The notes beneath the pieces were generated by a model. The model did not search any database. It saw nothing but the letters and a program-made list of their open reading frames with translations, and was not told the origin of the DNA. A stretch of 64,000 bases of DNA, taken from contig NZ_WWER01000010.1 in NCBI RefSeq assembly GCF_009857885.1, positions 47,675-111,674 on the forward strand. The letters run 5' to 3'. A program made the position numbers and the translations under genes. Positions 54,052 to 62,159 of the stretch are shown here, piece after piece. This DNA is from Pusillimonas sp. TS35 (GTDB lineage: Bacteria; Pseudomonadota; Gammaproteobacteria; Burkholderiales; Burkholderiaceae_B). How positions within the stretch are numbered: the first letter of the stretch is position 1; each line of letters begins with the position of its first letter.

Positions 54052-55557
54052 TCAGTCTTCTTCGACGAAGGCTTCTTCGCGCTTCTTCTTGACCGAAGGC
54101 AAGGCAACCAGCACAACCAGGATAGCAGCCATGACCAGCAGGGTCAGCGACAGCGGACGGGTGACGAAGGTGGTGTAGTCGCCACGCGCCAGCAGCAGCG
54201 CCCGTCGGAAGTTTTCTTCCATCATGGGCCCCAGCACCAGGCCCAGCAGCAGCGGCGCGCCTTCGCACTTAAGCTTGGCCCACAGGTAGCCGATGGCGCC
54301 GAAAGCCGCAGTCATCCATATGTCGAACACGTTGTAGTTCAGCGAATACACACCGATCGTGCAGAACACCAGAATGGCCGGGAACAAAATGCGATAAGGA
54401 ACGTTCAGCAGCTTGACCCACAGACCCACCAACGGCAGGTTCAGGATCACCAGCATGAGGTTGCCGATCCACATCGAGACGATCAGGCCCCAGAACAGAT
54501 CGGGGTGGCTGGTCATCACCTGGGGGCCAGGCTGGATGTTGTGGATCGTCATCGCACCGATCATCAGTGCCGTCACGGCGTTGCCGGGGATACCCAGCGT
54601 GAGCAGCGGGATGAACGAAGCCTGCGAGCCGGCGTTGTTGGCCGACTCGGGGCCCGCCAGGCCGGCTGGGTGGCCCTTGCCGAAGCGTTCAGGCTGCTTG
54701 GAGATTTTCTTCTCCATGGTATATGACGCGAACGAGGACAGCACTGCACCGCCGCCGGGCAGGATACCCAGTGCGCAACCAATTGCAGTACCACGCACCA
54801 CCGCAGGCCAGGATTCTTTGAACTCTTGTTTATTGGGATACAACGTGCCGACCTTGCTGGTGATATCCACGCGCTGGTCGCGCAATTCCAGGTTGGTCAT
54901 GATTTCGGAGAAGCCGAAAACGCCCATGGCAACCACGGCGAAGTCGATACCATCTTGCAGTTCGGGGATGCCGAAATCGTAGCGGGCCACCCCGGAGTTG
55001 ACGTCGGTGCCGATCATGCCCAGCAGCAGGCCCAGCAGAATCATGCAGATGGCCTTGGGCAGCGAGCCCGAAGCCAGCACCACGGCACCGATCAAGCCCA
55101 GCACCATCAGCGAGAAGTATTCGGCGGGGCCAAACTTAAAGGCCAGCTCGGCCAGCGGGGGCGCAAAACCGGCAATCACCAGCGTTGCCACGCAGCCCGC
55201 GAAGAACGAACCCAGCGCCGCAATGGCCAGGGCTGCTCCGGCGCGGCCGTTGCGGGCCATCTGATGGCCGTCCAGCACGGTAACCACGGCCGAGGTTTCA
55301 CCGGGCAGGGCCACTAGAATGGCTGTGGTGGAGCCCCCATACGCGGCGCCGTAATAGATACCGGCCAGCATGATCAGGCCTGCCACGGGCGGCAGCACAT
55401 AAGTGATGGGCAGCAGCATGGCGATGGTGGGCACGGGGCCGATGCCGGGCAGCACCCCGATCAAGGTGCCCAACAGGCAGCCAAGCAGGCAGTAGGCCAG
55501 GTTTTCGAGTGAAAGAGCGACGGCGAAACCCGTTGCAAGGTGTTCAAACAGTTCCAT
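54052..55557 (-). CDS. tctA: Tripartite tricarboxylate transporter, large permease TctA
   Basis: A 501-residue membrane protein of about twelve helices. The family signatures GTLIGVLPGIGPVPTIAMLL, YYGAAYGGSTTAIL and ILPGGGAVLSSFASY are present, with the later repeat TLGIPGNAVTALMIGA. TctA is the main channel of the sodium-driven tripartite tricarboxylate transporter; it needs TctB and a periplasmic TctC. A hydrophilic Glu/Lys-rich end closes the protein. It starts 17 bp after tctB. Confidence 0.94.
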   Translation of the reverse strand: MELFEHLATGFAVALSLENLAYCLLGCLLGTLIGVLPGIGPVPTIAMLLPITYVLPPVAGLIMLAGIYYGAAYGGSTTAILVALPGETSAVVTVLDGHQMARNGRAGAALAIAALGSFFAGCVATLVIAGFAPPLAELAFKFGPAEYFSLMVLGLIGAVVLASGSLPKAICMILLGLLLGMIGTDVNSGVARYDFGIPELQDGIDFAVVAMGVFGFSEIMTNLELRDQRVDITSKVGTLYPNKQEFKESWPAVVRGTAIGCALGILPGGGAVLSSFASYTMEKKISKQPERFGKGHPAGLAGPESANNAGSQASFIPLLTLGIPGNAVTALMIGAMTIHNIQPGPQVMTSHPDLFWGLIVSMWIGNLMLVILNLPLVGLWVKLLNVPYRILFPAILVFCTIGVYSLNYNVFDIWMTAAFGAIGYLWAKLKCEGAPLLLGLVLGPMMEENFRRALLLARGDYTTFVTRPLSLTLLVMAAILVVLVALPSVKKKREEAFVEED

Positions 55558-55574
55558 GAATACGGCGCTCCTGC

Positions 55575-56036
55575 TTAGTTACCGATGAAGCTGGGCCACA
55601 GCGGGAAGATGAGGCCCAGGCCTTTGATGAAAGCGAGCCAGACAAAGAGCACCAGCCCGATGGCGGTGGCGAGCGCCACCTTCCAGCTGAACTCGTGGCT
55701 GGCCAGACTGCTCAGCACCACCAGCAGGAACACAGAGAGATATACGCCCAGATAGTTCAGCACGGCGCCGCACAACGCCACTGCGCCGATGACGATGACC
55801 AGAATCTTGAAATCGAACTTTTCGACATGATGCTCTTGCGCTTTGGGCGAAAGAGCACCAAGCGCCACGACGGCGCCAAGCACGGCAAGGCACACGCCGA
55901 GCCAGAACGGGAAATAACCCGGGCCCATGCGGGCAGCGGTGCCCATTGAATAACTAGTCGCGCCGAGCGCAAATCCGACGCCCAAGGCGACGAACATTAG
56001 GCCGGACCAGAAGTCCTGTCGGTTTCTGAGCTGCAT
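55575..56036 (-). CDS. tctB: Tripartite tricarboxylate transporter, small permease TctB
   Basis: A 153-residue protein with four predicted helices, opening MQLRNRQDFWSGLMFVALGV and containing AARMGPGYFPFWLG, the TctB signature. It pairs with TctA. The ATG at 56036 has a GGGAG site; upstream frame is non-coding. No tctC precedes it, although tctCBA order is usual, so the binding protein must be supplied from elsewhere. The 332-bp upstream gap holds an 11-bp periodic repeat array, a candidate TctD operator. Confidence 0.9.
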   Translation of the reverse strand: MQLRNRQDFWSGLMFVALGVGFALGATSYSMGTAARMGPGYFPFWLGVCLAVLGAVVALGALSPKAQEHHVEKFDFKILVIVIGAVALCGAVLNYLGVYLSVFLLVVLSSLASHEFSWKVALATAIGLVLFVWLAFIKGLGLIFPLWPSFIGN

Positions 56037-56368
56037 GTTGATGAAATCTCCCTCACAGCATGTTTGAATGGAAGCTGCCGTCGGCGACAACGTGTATGAA
56101 CGCCAAACAGCCACAACACGGGGCCGGGCCCCGTAAAAGGTGAGGAATGGTAATGGAGCGGGTCTGCACTGAACAACCCCGATTTCCCCGCATCGATTCA
56201 GGGTTTACCCGCGAATCCGAGGTTTTTTTTGTATCAACTGAGCAAAACCGATCCAATGGAAACAAAAATGAAAGATAAATGAAAGGTTCTGGAAAGAGGT
56301 GTGAAAGGTTATGATTGCCTTTCATTTTTAAACCCCATGCCGCTTCGGGATGGTTTACGATAACGCCC
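56037..56368. other. Divergent regulatory region between tctB and the zapA operon
   Basis: A 332-bp gene-free region. It holds a GC-rich dyad (56118-56134, ACGGGGC core), a hairpin with T8 on the plus strand (56195-56230), the GAAAG repeat array (56259-56307) and an inverted CTTTC copy (56319-56323). It must supply promoters in both directions. Confidence 0.6.
56259..56323. promoter_or_regulatory. Five GAAAG/GAAAC direct repeats with exact 11-bp period
   Basis: GAAAC at 56259 and GAAAG at 56270, 56281, 56292 and 56303 are each exactly 11 bp apart, one helical turn, followed by an inverted CTTTC at 56319. OmpR/PhoB-type regulators bind such in-phase direct repeats, so this is a strong candidate operator, most simply for the TctD-like regulator acting on tctBA. 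The distance to the tctB start is about 220 bp, so control of the divergent coiled-coil/zapA transcript is also possible. Confidence 0.6.
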
Positions 56369-56773
56369 ATGTTGCAAGATCTCGATTCCCTCGCCGCCCG
56401 TATCGGGCAACTCGTGCAGTTCGCGCGTCAGCTGCAGGACGAGCGCTCGGCCTTGCAGGCTCGCGTGCGCATGGCAGAGCAAGAACGCGACGCACTGCGT
56501 GATCAACTCGCGCGCCAGCAAGCCGATCTGGCCTCAGTCAGCGAACGAAGCGCCGATCACGAGTCGCAGCTCGAAGCTCTGCGCACCGAGGCGCTCGCGG
56601 TGCAAACACAACTGCAGGCCGAGGTCGCGCGTCACCGCGCCGATTGTGAGTCACTGCAGCACAAATTCGATGCGAGCCAAAGTGACACCACACGGCTGCG
56701 CGCGGTGGCCGACAAAGCTCGCACGCAGATCGATTCCATTCTCATGCGGCTGCCCGGCGCCGCACAGGAGTAA
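56369..56773 (+). CDS. Coiled-coil protein upstream of zapA (ZapB-like)
   Basis: A 134-residue, almost entirely helical protein rich in Arg, Gln, Ala and Glu with heptad character (about 5-120). It starts MLQDLDSLAARIGQLVQFAR at 56369; an upstream ATG at 56315 is in frame but would run through the repeat region. Small coiled-coil genes directly before zapA (TIGR02449-like or ZapB-like) are common in proteobacteria, and a division role is inferred. It ends six bases before zapA. Confidence 0.78.
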   Translation: MLQDLDSLAARIGQLVQFARQLQDERSALQARVRMAEQERDALRDQLARQQADLASVSERSADHESQLEALRTEALAVQTQLQAEVARHRADCESLQHKFDASQSDTTRLRAVADKARTQIDSILMRLPGAAQE

Positions 56774-56779
56774 CCCGCC

Positions 56780-57091
56780 ATGGAACGCGTAGATGTATCC
56801 ATTCTGGGACGCGACTATTCCCTGGCGTGTCCCGCCTCTGAAAAAGAGGCTCTGCTGGCTGCGGTGCGGCATGTCGATCAACGTATGCTGCGCGTAAAAG
56901 GTACTGGCAAGATCACCAGCAACGAACGCATCGCCGTGATGGCGGCCATTCAGATCGCCAGCGAGCTGCTCTCCATGCGCGCGCCCGATGGCCCGATGGG
57001 CGGAGTTGCACTCGGCGAATTCAAGCGTAAAATTGATGCCATGAACGACATGCTGGATGAACTCCAGCCGCGCACCCAACAGCCACGGTAG
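56780..57091 (+). CDS. zapA: Cell division protein ZapA
   Basis: A 103-residue protein with the ZapA opening VDVSILGRDYSLACPASEKE and helix HVDQRMLRVKGTGKITSNER, then IAVMAAIQIASELL. ZapA tetramers bundle FtsZ filaments at the division ring. As in many proteobacteria it is followed by the 6S RNA gene. Confidence 0.93.
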   Translation: MERVDVSILGRDYSLACPASEKEALLAAVRHVDQRMLRVKGTGKITSNERIAVMAAIQIASELLSMRAPDGPMGGVALGEFKRKIDAMNDMLDELQPRTQQPR

Positions 57092-57129
57092 CCGTGGCGC
57101 ACGTTTATAGGCGCTTGCGTGGCAGGCGC

Positions 57130-57322
57130 CTTACCGTTAGTCCCTGCCGTGTTCGTGACTCGGCCATACATTCCTTGAACCAATGTCTATTGGCATAAGG
57201 TTGCTGGATTGACAAGCAGGAGAGATCGCCGCTTCGGTGGCGAACCCGAAACTTGACTGATAGCGACCACCTTGAACCTCAGGTTCCAGGATGCCGGCCT
57301 AGACGGCACATGCGGGGCAATT
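57130..57322 (+). ncRNA. ssrS: 6S RNA
   Basis: The region after zapA has 6S RNA features: 5' strand GTCCCTGCCGTGTTCGTGAC paired with 3' GGCACATGCGGGGC as closing stem, a central unpaired region, and the near-universal 3' segment ACCTTGAACCTCAGGTTCC. 6S RNA imitates an open promoter and holds sigma-70 RNA polymerase in stationary phase. Ends are approximate to about ten bases on the 5' side; a TATAGG near 57106 may be its -10. A strong terminator follows. Confidence 0.85.
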
Positions 57323-57324
57323 CT

Positions 57325-57356
57325 AAAAAGCCTGTCCTTTCCGGACAGGCTTTTTT
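57325..57356. terminator. Terminator after 6S RNA
   Basis: GCCTGTCC and GGACAGGC form an eight-base-pair perfect stem with a TTTCC loop, flanked by five A and six T, so it can work in both directions. It lies 17 bp before the start of the SIMPL gene. Confidence 0.9.
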
Positions 57357-57372
57357 CTTACAGAGGATCCAT

Positions 57373-58170
57373 ATGCATTCTTGCACGAAGATGGGTAAAC
57401 GGTTGCCTGGGACTATATCGTTGCTTGCGTCATCGCGTTTGTCTGCGGTGCTGTTGGCACTGGTGGTGGCCGCGGGTATTACCGTTGCGCCTGGCGCACA
57501 TGCCGAACCCGATGCTCAGGCGCATCAGCGCACCCACCAGAAATGGCCGCAGGCCACACTGCAGGCGCAAGCTGTGGCCGAGATCGCTCAAGACACAGTG
57601 CGCATCACACTAGCCACCGAGTTCAGCGACAACTCGCAGGCAACTGTTGCGCAGGCACTCAGCGAAACGCTCGAAGCGGTCATGAAGCAGGCGAAGGGGC
57701 ATGCTGGAATTAAAGCCACGAGCGGCGATTACCGTATCTGGCCTATGAACGATCAAGACGGCAAGATCTCCAATTGGCGAGGTCGCGGCGAGATCGTGCT
57801 CGAATCCAAAGACTTTGCAGCGGCCTCGGTGCTTGCCGCCACGCTGGCCGATCGTATGCCCATCGCAGGGCTGCAATTTTTCGTTTCACCGCGCGCACGC
57901 GCCGATAAAGAGCAGGCACTGCTCGCCGATGCGGCTCAGGCCTTTCGCGATCGCGCGCAGGCTGTTTCGCAGGCCTTTGGCTATGCAGGGTACGAAATCC
58001 GCGAGGTCGACCTTGGGGGCGCTGGTGCGCGCTACGAGTCGGCGCCAGCGCCACGCATGATGGCGATGGCCACCGCGGACAAGCAGGCCAGCGTGCCGCT
58101 GGAGCCCGGCACTGAACGGGTTACCGTGATAGTGAGTGGTTCGATTTTTTTGCTGAAAGATAAAAAATAA
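57373..58170 (+). CDS. SIMPL-domain (DUF541) periplasmic protein
   Basis: A 265-residue secreted protein. A signal peptide ends [10 protein letters not shown] (near 39-42); the SIMPL/DUF541 domain covers about 50-262, with the typical phrase [20 protein letters not shown] in its front half and a C-terminal strand [11 protein letters not shown]. Function is unclear; the best-known relatives are outer-membrane or IRAK-signalling related proteins. The ATG at 57373 has an AGAGGAT site. Its last 50 bases overlap the convergent lgt gene. Confidence 0.83.
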   Translation: MHSCTKMGKRLPGTISLLASSRLSAVLLALVVAAGITVAPGAHAEPDAQAHQRTHQKWPQATLQAQAVAEIAQDTVRITLATEFSDNSQATVAQALSETLEAVMKQAKGHAGIKATSGDYRIWPMNDQDGKISNWRGRGEIVLESKDFAAASVLAATLADRMPIAGLQFFVSPRARADKEQALLADAAQAFRDRAQAVSQAFGYAGYEIREVDLGGAGARYESAPAPRMMAMATADKQASVPLEPGTERVTVIVSGSIFLLKDKK

Positions 58171-58918
58171 TCGCACCGACCACAATCATGGGCAAGGACA
58201 ATAGCTGGCCCATCGATAAACCACCCGCAAGCAGGCCCAGGAATACGTCGGGCTCGCGGGTGAATTCGACCAGGAACCTGAACGTTCCATAGCCCATCAG
58301 AAACACTGCGCTGGTTTGCCCGATGGGCCGCGGCTTGCGGGCGAACCACCAAACCAGTGCAAAAAGCACGAAGCCTTCCAGCCCCATCTCGTACAGTTGC
58401 GACGGATGGCGGGGCTGCGTATCGCCTGCCTGAGGAAACACCATGCCCCAAGGGGCATGCGTGGGGCGGCCCCATAGTTCGCCATTAATGAAGTTGCCGA
58501 AGCGGCCTGCCGCCAGGCCCAGAGGGATCAGCGGCGCAACGAAGTCGCCGATTTCCAATAAGGTCTTGCCGCGCTGCCGGGCAAAAAGAAGCAGCACGAT
58601 CACAACGCCGATGAGGCCGCCGTGAAAAGACATGCCGCCTTCCCACAGATAGAAGATGTGCAAGGGCTGTGCGATATAGTCTTCGAACTTATAGAAGAAT
58701 ACATAGCCAAGCCGTCCGCCGATGACAACACCCAGCACGCAGTAAAAGATCAGGTCTTCGAGATCGCGCAAAGTGAGATCAGACAGGCCGCGCTTAATAC
58801 GCCAGCGACCCAGCACCCACACCAGTGCGAACCCCAGCAAATACATCAATCCGTACCAGTGAATAGCGACGGGGCCCAGCTGCAGGGCGACGGGATCGAA
58901 CTTTGGATACTGCAACAT
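58121..58918 (-). CDS. lgt: Prolipoprotein diacylglyceryl transferase
   Basis: A 265-residue, seven-helix inner-membrane enzyme. The Lgt signature [15 protein letters not shown] and the motif [12 protein letters not shown], plus [10 protein letters not shown], are all present. It adds diacylglycerol from phosphatidylglycerol to the lipobox Cys, the first step for every lipoprotein in this window. The start at 58918 (M-L-Q-Y-P-K-F) fits the family; an upstream in-frame codon at 58963 is less likely. The 3' end overlaps the SIMPL gene. Confidence 0.95.
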   Translation of the reverse strand: MLQYPKFDPVALQLGPVAIHWYGLMYLLGFALVWVLGRWRIKRGLSDLTLRDLEDLIFYCVLGVVIGGRLGYVFFYKFEDYIAQPLHIFYLWEGGMSFHGGLIGVVIVLLLFARQRGKTLLEIGDFVAPLIPLGLAAGRFGNFINGELWGRPTHAPWGMVFPQAGDTQPRHPSQLYEMGLEGFVLFALVWWFARKPRPIGQTSAVFLMGYGTFRFLVEFTREPDVFLGLLAGGLSMGQLLSLPMIVVGAIIFYLSAKKSNHSLSR

Positions 58919-59168
58919 GGTCCATCCTGGAAGGTTCGTTGATGTGGCGCGCGGCAGGCGCATTGTGGCGGCAATCCGCGGGAGTCATTATCGTCGATAA
59001 TGAAAGCTTATATATAGTTGCGCTGTGGTGTCTGTCATGCGCTTCATCGGTGCCGATGGCTAGGGCGGCATTACGTTCCGCTGGCGCGGCTTGCCGACGC
59101 GGGCGTACTGAACGGGGCATATCGTTAACGTTTGTTTGCGAGCAGCATGATTTGCTGAGGTTGGTTCA

Positions 59169-59552
59169 ATGATTTCAAGATTTACACTGGCAGTATTCTC
59201 AATATTGGCTGCATCCATGGCGCAACAGACCTTTGCGCAAAACGAAGCCGGTATGGATCTCGCGCGCGTGAAAAGCTGCCTGGCCTGTCACCAGGTCAAT
59301 GAAAAGCGCGTCGGCCCCGCATTCACCGTGATCGCTGAACGCTTTGCAGGTAGTGCCGCAGCGCAGGACTATCTTGCCAACTCAATCCGCAACGGCAGCC
59401 GGGGTCGCTGGGGCGCGGTGCCGATGCCGGCGCAGCGGCAGGTCAATGCAGCCGATGCGCAACTGCTTGCGGCATGGATACTTTCTCTCATACCACGCGT
59501 GCAAGCTGGTGACGCCGCGCGGATGGAACACAAAGGAGCCAAGCATGACTGA
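59169..59552 (+). CDS. Class-I c-type cytochrome
   Basis: A 127-residue periplasmic cytochrome: signal peptide ending QTFA-QNEAG (about 23), haem-binding C-L-A-C-H near 37-41, and the distal Met ligand in GAVPMPAQRQVN. This is the layout of cytochrome c551/c552 electron carriers. Its last eight bases overlap msrA, hinting that electron transfer and methionine-sulphoxide repair are co-expressed. The C-terminal about 20 residues beyond the last helix are extra. Confidence 0.9.
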   Translation: MISRFTLAVFSILAASMAQQTFAQNEAGMDLARVKSCLACHQVNEKRVGPAFTVIAERFAGSAAAQDYLANSIRNGSRGRWGAVPMPAQRQVNAADAQLLAAWILSLIPRVQAGDAARMEHKGAKHD

Positions 59553-60072
59553 AACAGCGATACTCGGCGGCGGCTGCTTCTGGTGCACCGAAGCCGTGTT
59601 TCTGGCATTGCGCGGTGTGCTTGCGGCAACCCCGGGGTATGCGGGCGGCCACGTCGATCGTCCCACGTATGAGGCCGTGTGCGCCAAGGCAACCGGCCAT
59701 ATCGAGGTGGTGCGGGTTGTGTTCGACCCGGCCATCATCGATTTCTCCACACTGCTCAAGGTTTTCTTTGCCACTCACGACCCCACTACGCTTGACCGCC
59801 AGGGCGCCGATGTGGGGCCGCAGTATGCATCCGCCATTTTCTGTCAGAGCGATGCGCAACGCGATACTGCGGTGGCTGTAATCGAGGAAGTGCAGGCGGC
59901 GCTGGGCGAACCGGTGGTGACGCAGGTGCGCGATGCTGCCACGTTCTGGCCCGCTGAAGACTATCACCACGACTTTTACGCCCGCAATCCGTGGCAGGGC
60001 TACTGCCAGGCAGTGATATCGCCGAAGATGGCGAAGCTCCGCCGGCACTACGCCCGTCTGCTTTCCACCTGA
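59545..60072 (+). CDS. msrA: Peptide methionine-S-sulphoxide reductase A
   Basis: A 175-residue enzyme with the active-site GGGCFWCTEAVF (catalytic Cys near 11) and later DVGPQYASAIF and DYHHDFYARNP. It repairs Met-S-sulphoxide with electrons from thioredoxin. The first Cys in GCFWC is catalytic; the usual recycling Cys is the one near QGYCQAV. An AAGGAGC site precedes the ATG at 59545. Confidence 0.94.
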   Translation: MTETAILGGGCFWCTEAVFLALRGVLAATPGYAGGHVDRPTYEAVCAKATGHIEVVRVVFDPAIIDFSTLLKVFFATHDPTTLDRQGADVGPQYASAIFCQSDAQRDTAVAVIEEVQAALGEPVVTQVRDAATFWPAEDYHHDFYARNPWQGYCQAVISPKMAKLRRHYARLLST

Positions 60073-60100
60073 TGCGTGGATCTTGCAAATGGTATGGGTA

Positions 60101-60137
60101 CCTGCACCACTGCGTACTTGCTATGTAATGGTGCAGG
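60101..60137. other. Inverted repeat between msrA and hppD
   Basis: CCTGCACCA (60101-60109) and TGGTGCAGG (60129-60137) form a nine-base-pair stem with a 19-base loop in the convergent gap. No T-tract follows, so it may be a processed or factor-assisted termination signal for either gene. Confidence 0.4.
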
Positions 60138-60182
60138 CTCCAAGTGTGGCGTATTTCGTTTCGCCAGTTTCTGTGCAGGCGG

Positions 60183-61319
60183 CTAGGCCTGTGCGGCCTC
60201 AGCATCTGTGCCACCGGGCTTCAATACCCCGCGCCGCATCTGGTCCAGTTCTATCGACTCGAACAGCGCTTTGAAGTTGCCTTCGCCGAAGCCGTCATTG
60301 CCTTTGCGCTGGATGATCTCAAAGAAGATAGGGCCTATCTGATTTTCGGTGAAGATCTGCAATAGCAAGCCGCCGCCGGGCGCACCGTCGAGCAGGATGC
60401 GGTTCTTGCGTAGCCGTTCGATGTCTTCGCCGTGGCCGGGCAGGCGGTTTTCCAGCAATTCGTAATACGTATCGGGCGTGTCCAGAAAAGTCAGCCCGGC
60501 GGCGCGCAATTGTTCCACCGTCTGGTAGATATCGTCGGTGGCCAATGCGATGTGCTGGATGCCCTCGCCGTGGTACAGGTCGAGATATTCCTGGATCTGG
60601 CCTTTTTCCTCCGTGCCTTCTTCATTGATGGGAATACGGATGTGGCCGCAAGGCGACGTCATGGCTTTGGACTTTACGCCGGTGATTTTGCCTTCGATAT
60701 CGAAATAGCGGATTTCGCGGAAATTGAACAGGCGCTCATAGAATGACGCCCATTCAGCCATCCGGCCCTTGTATACGTTGTGGGTCAGGTGGTCCACCAT
60801 GGTCAGGCCTGCGCCGCGGTGCGTCAGGTCGTTCTCGGCCGAATCGGGATCCAGGGGTTCGAAGTCCACATCGTAAATGCTGATGTCGCCGATTCCGTGG
60901 TGACCGTCTTTGCCGCGCCAGCGGTCAACCATATAAATCAGCGAATCTCCGATCCCTTTGATGGCCGGTATCTTCAGCTCCATCGGGCCGCTGCCCGAAT
61001 CAAAGCCCCAGGCGCCTAGTTCCAGTGCGCGCTTGTATGCGGCGGCCGCGTCGTTCACGCGGAACGCGATGGCACAGATGGAGGGGCCATGCAGGCGGGC
61101 AAAGCGCTGCGCGAATGAGTCGGGTTCGGCGTTGATCAGGAAATTGATGCCGCCTTGTCGATAGAGCGTCACGTTCTTTTTGCGGTGACGTGCGATCGGC
61201 TTGAAGCCCAGGGTTTCGAACACACGGCCCAATGCGGCGGGATCCGGTGCTGCATATTCAATGAATTCAAAGCCCGCCGTGCCCATGGGATTGTCCCATG
61301 GTTCAAAAGTAATGCTCAT
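60183..61319 (-). CDS. hppD: 4-hydroxyphenylpyruvate dioxygenase
   Basis: A 378-residue non-haem iron dioxygenase that converts 4-hydroxyphenylpyruvate to homogentisate in tyrosine breakdown. The 2-His-1-Glu set is visible in [19 protein letters not shown] and [12 protein letters not shown]. The length and bacterial-type opening are normal. An ACGGAGC site precedes the ATG. No hmgA/fah genes follow. It is divergent from an Lrp-type regulator that probably controls it. Confidence 0.95.
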   Translation of the reverse strand: MSITFEPWDNPMGTAGFEFIEYAAPDPAALGRVFETLGFKPIARHRKKNVTLYRQGGINFLINAEPDSFAQRFARLHGPSICAIAFRVNDAAAAYKRALELGAWGFDSGSGPMELKIPAIKGIGDSLIYMVDRWRGKDGHHGIGDISIYDVDFEPLDPDSAENDLTHRGAGLTMVDHLTHNVYKGRMAEWASFYERLFNFREIRYFDIEGKITGVKSKAMTSPCGHIRIPINEEGTEEKGQIQEYLDLYHGEGIQHIALATDDIYQTVEQLRAAGLTFLDTPDTYYELLENRLPGHGEDIERLRKNRILLDGAPGGGLLLQIFTENQIGPIFFEIIQRKGNDGFGEGNFKALFESIELDQMRRGVLKPGGTDAEAAQA

Positions 61320-61450
61320 TGCTCGCTCCGTTTATCAAGTATCTATCTGTGGCGGCGTAGTCGCGAGGGTCGCGGATTCGATACCGCTGAGGCGTGTATG
61401 TGCCATGTGCAGGTCGCGTACTTCACCTTCGCTCTTGCGCCGCTGATAGT

Positions 61451-61528
61451 TGAAATTTTAAGAATAATCCCAGGGCAGGTGATTGCGAATATGACTATCA
61501 TGCGCCATGATTGCGCTATTAAATTTCA
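61451..61528. promoter_or_regulatory. Repeat-rich hppD/lrp control region
   Basis: An inverted pair TGAAATTT (61451) and AAATTTCA (61521), and a direct pair TGATTGCG at 61480 and 61508 (28 bp apart), lie between the divergent starts. Spread, AT-rich repeats fit multimeric Lrp-family binding. No exact consensus can be claimed. Confidence 0.45.
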
Positions 61529-61553
61529 GTAATCATAGATAAAAGGGTGGATA

Positions 61554-62030
61554 ATGTCTGAAAACCAGCTGGATCGGACAGACCGACGTATATTGGCCGA
61601 GTTGCAGCGCAACGGCCGCTTGAGCAACCAGGACCTCGCGGAGCGGGTATCGCTCTCACCCAGCCCTTGCCTGCGGCGCGTTCGGCGGCTGGAAGAGGCA
61701 GGCTTCATCAAGAACTATGTCGCGGTCGTCGAACCCGAAAAAGTTGGGCTCAAGCTATTGGCCTATGTGTCGATCCGGCTAAATAAGGTGCTGCGCTCCA
61801 GTCATGCCCCCATGTCCGACTTCGCACGCGATGTCCAGCACTGGCCTGAGGTTGTTGAGTGCTACGCGATGTCGGGCGACATGGACTACCTCTTGCGAAT
61901 CCAGGTCGAAGACCTGACCCGATTTTCCAGCTTTGCCATGGATACGTTGATGAAGCATCCGGCGGTGGTGGACATGCGTTCCAGCTTTGCTCTCCAGCGC
62001 ATCAAAGAAACCACCGCGATTCGCGTCTAA
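61554..62030 (+). CDS. Lrp/AsnC-family transcriptional regulator
   Basis: A 158-residue regulator: winged HTH at the N-terminus (DRTDRRILAELQRNGRLSNQ then DLAERVSLSPSPCLRRVRRL) and a RAM effector domain (about 70-150; VECYAMSGDMDYLLRIQVED). It is divergent from hppD, and Lrp-type proteins next to hppD often respond to aromatic amino acids such as tyrosine or phenylalanine. An AAGGGTGG site precedes the ATG. Confidence 0.92.
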   Translation: MSENQLDRTDRRILAELQRNGRLSNQDLAERVSLSPSPCLRRVRRLEEAGFIKNYVAVVEPEKVGLKLLAYVSIRLNKVLRSSHAPMSDFARDVQHWPEVVECYAMSGDMDYLLRIQVEDLTRFSSFAMDTLMKHPAVVDMRSSFALQRIKETTAIRV

Positions 62031-62080
62031 TGCTGGAGGGGTTGCATCGAGCTGGGTCGATCAACGCGGCTTGGCTGGTA

Positions 62081-62100
62081 GAAACCGCCATGGCGGTTTC
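62081..62100. terminator. 20-bp perfect palindrome after the Lrp gene
   Basis: A perfect dyad with GAAACCGCC as its left arm and GGCGGTTTC as its right arm, 51 bp after the regulator stop. It can fold into an eight-pair hairpin; the T-tract is only three bases. It may be a terminator or a binding site for the downstream GMC gene. Confidence 0.45.
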
Positions 62101-62159
62101 GCGATGCGGCTGCTACGCTCGGATGCGGTTCAGCACCATATTTATAAAGTGAGACAAGC

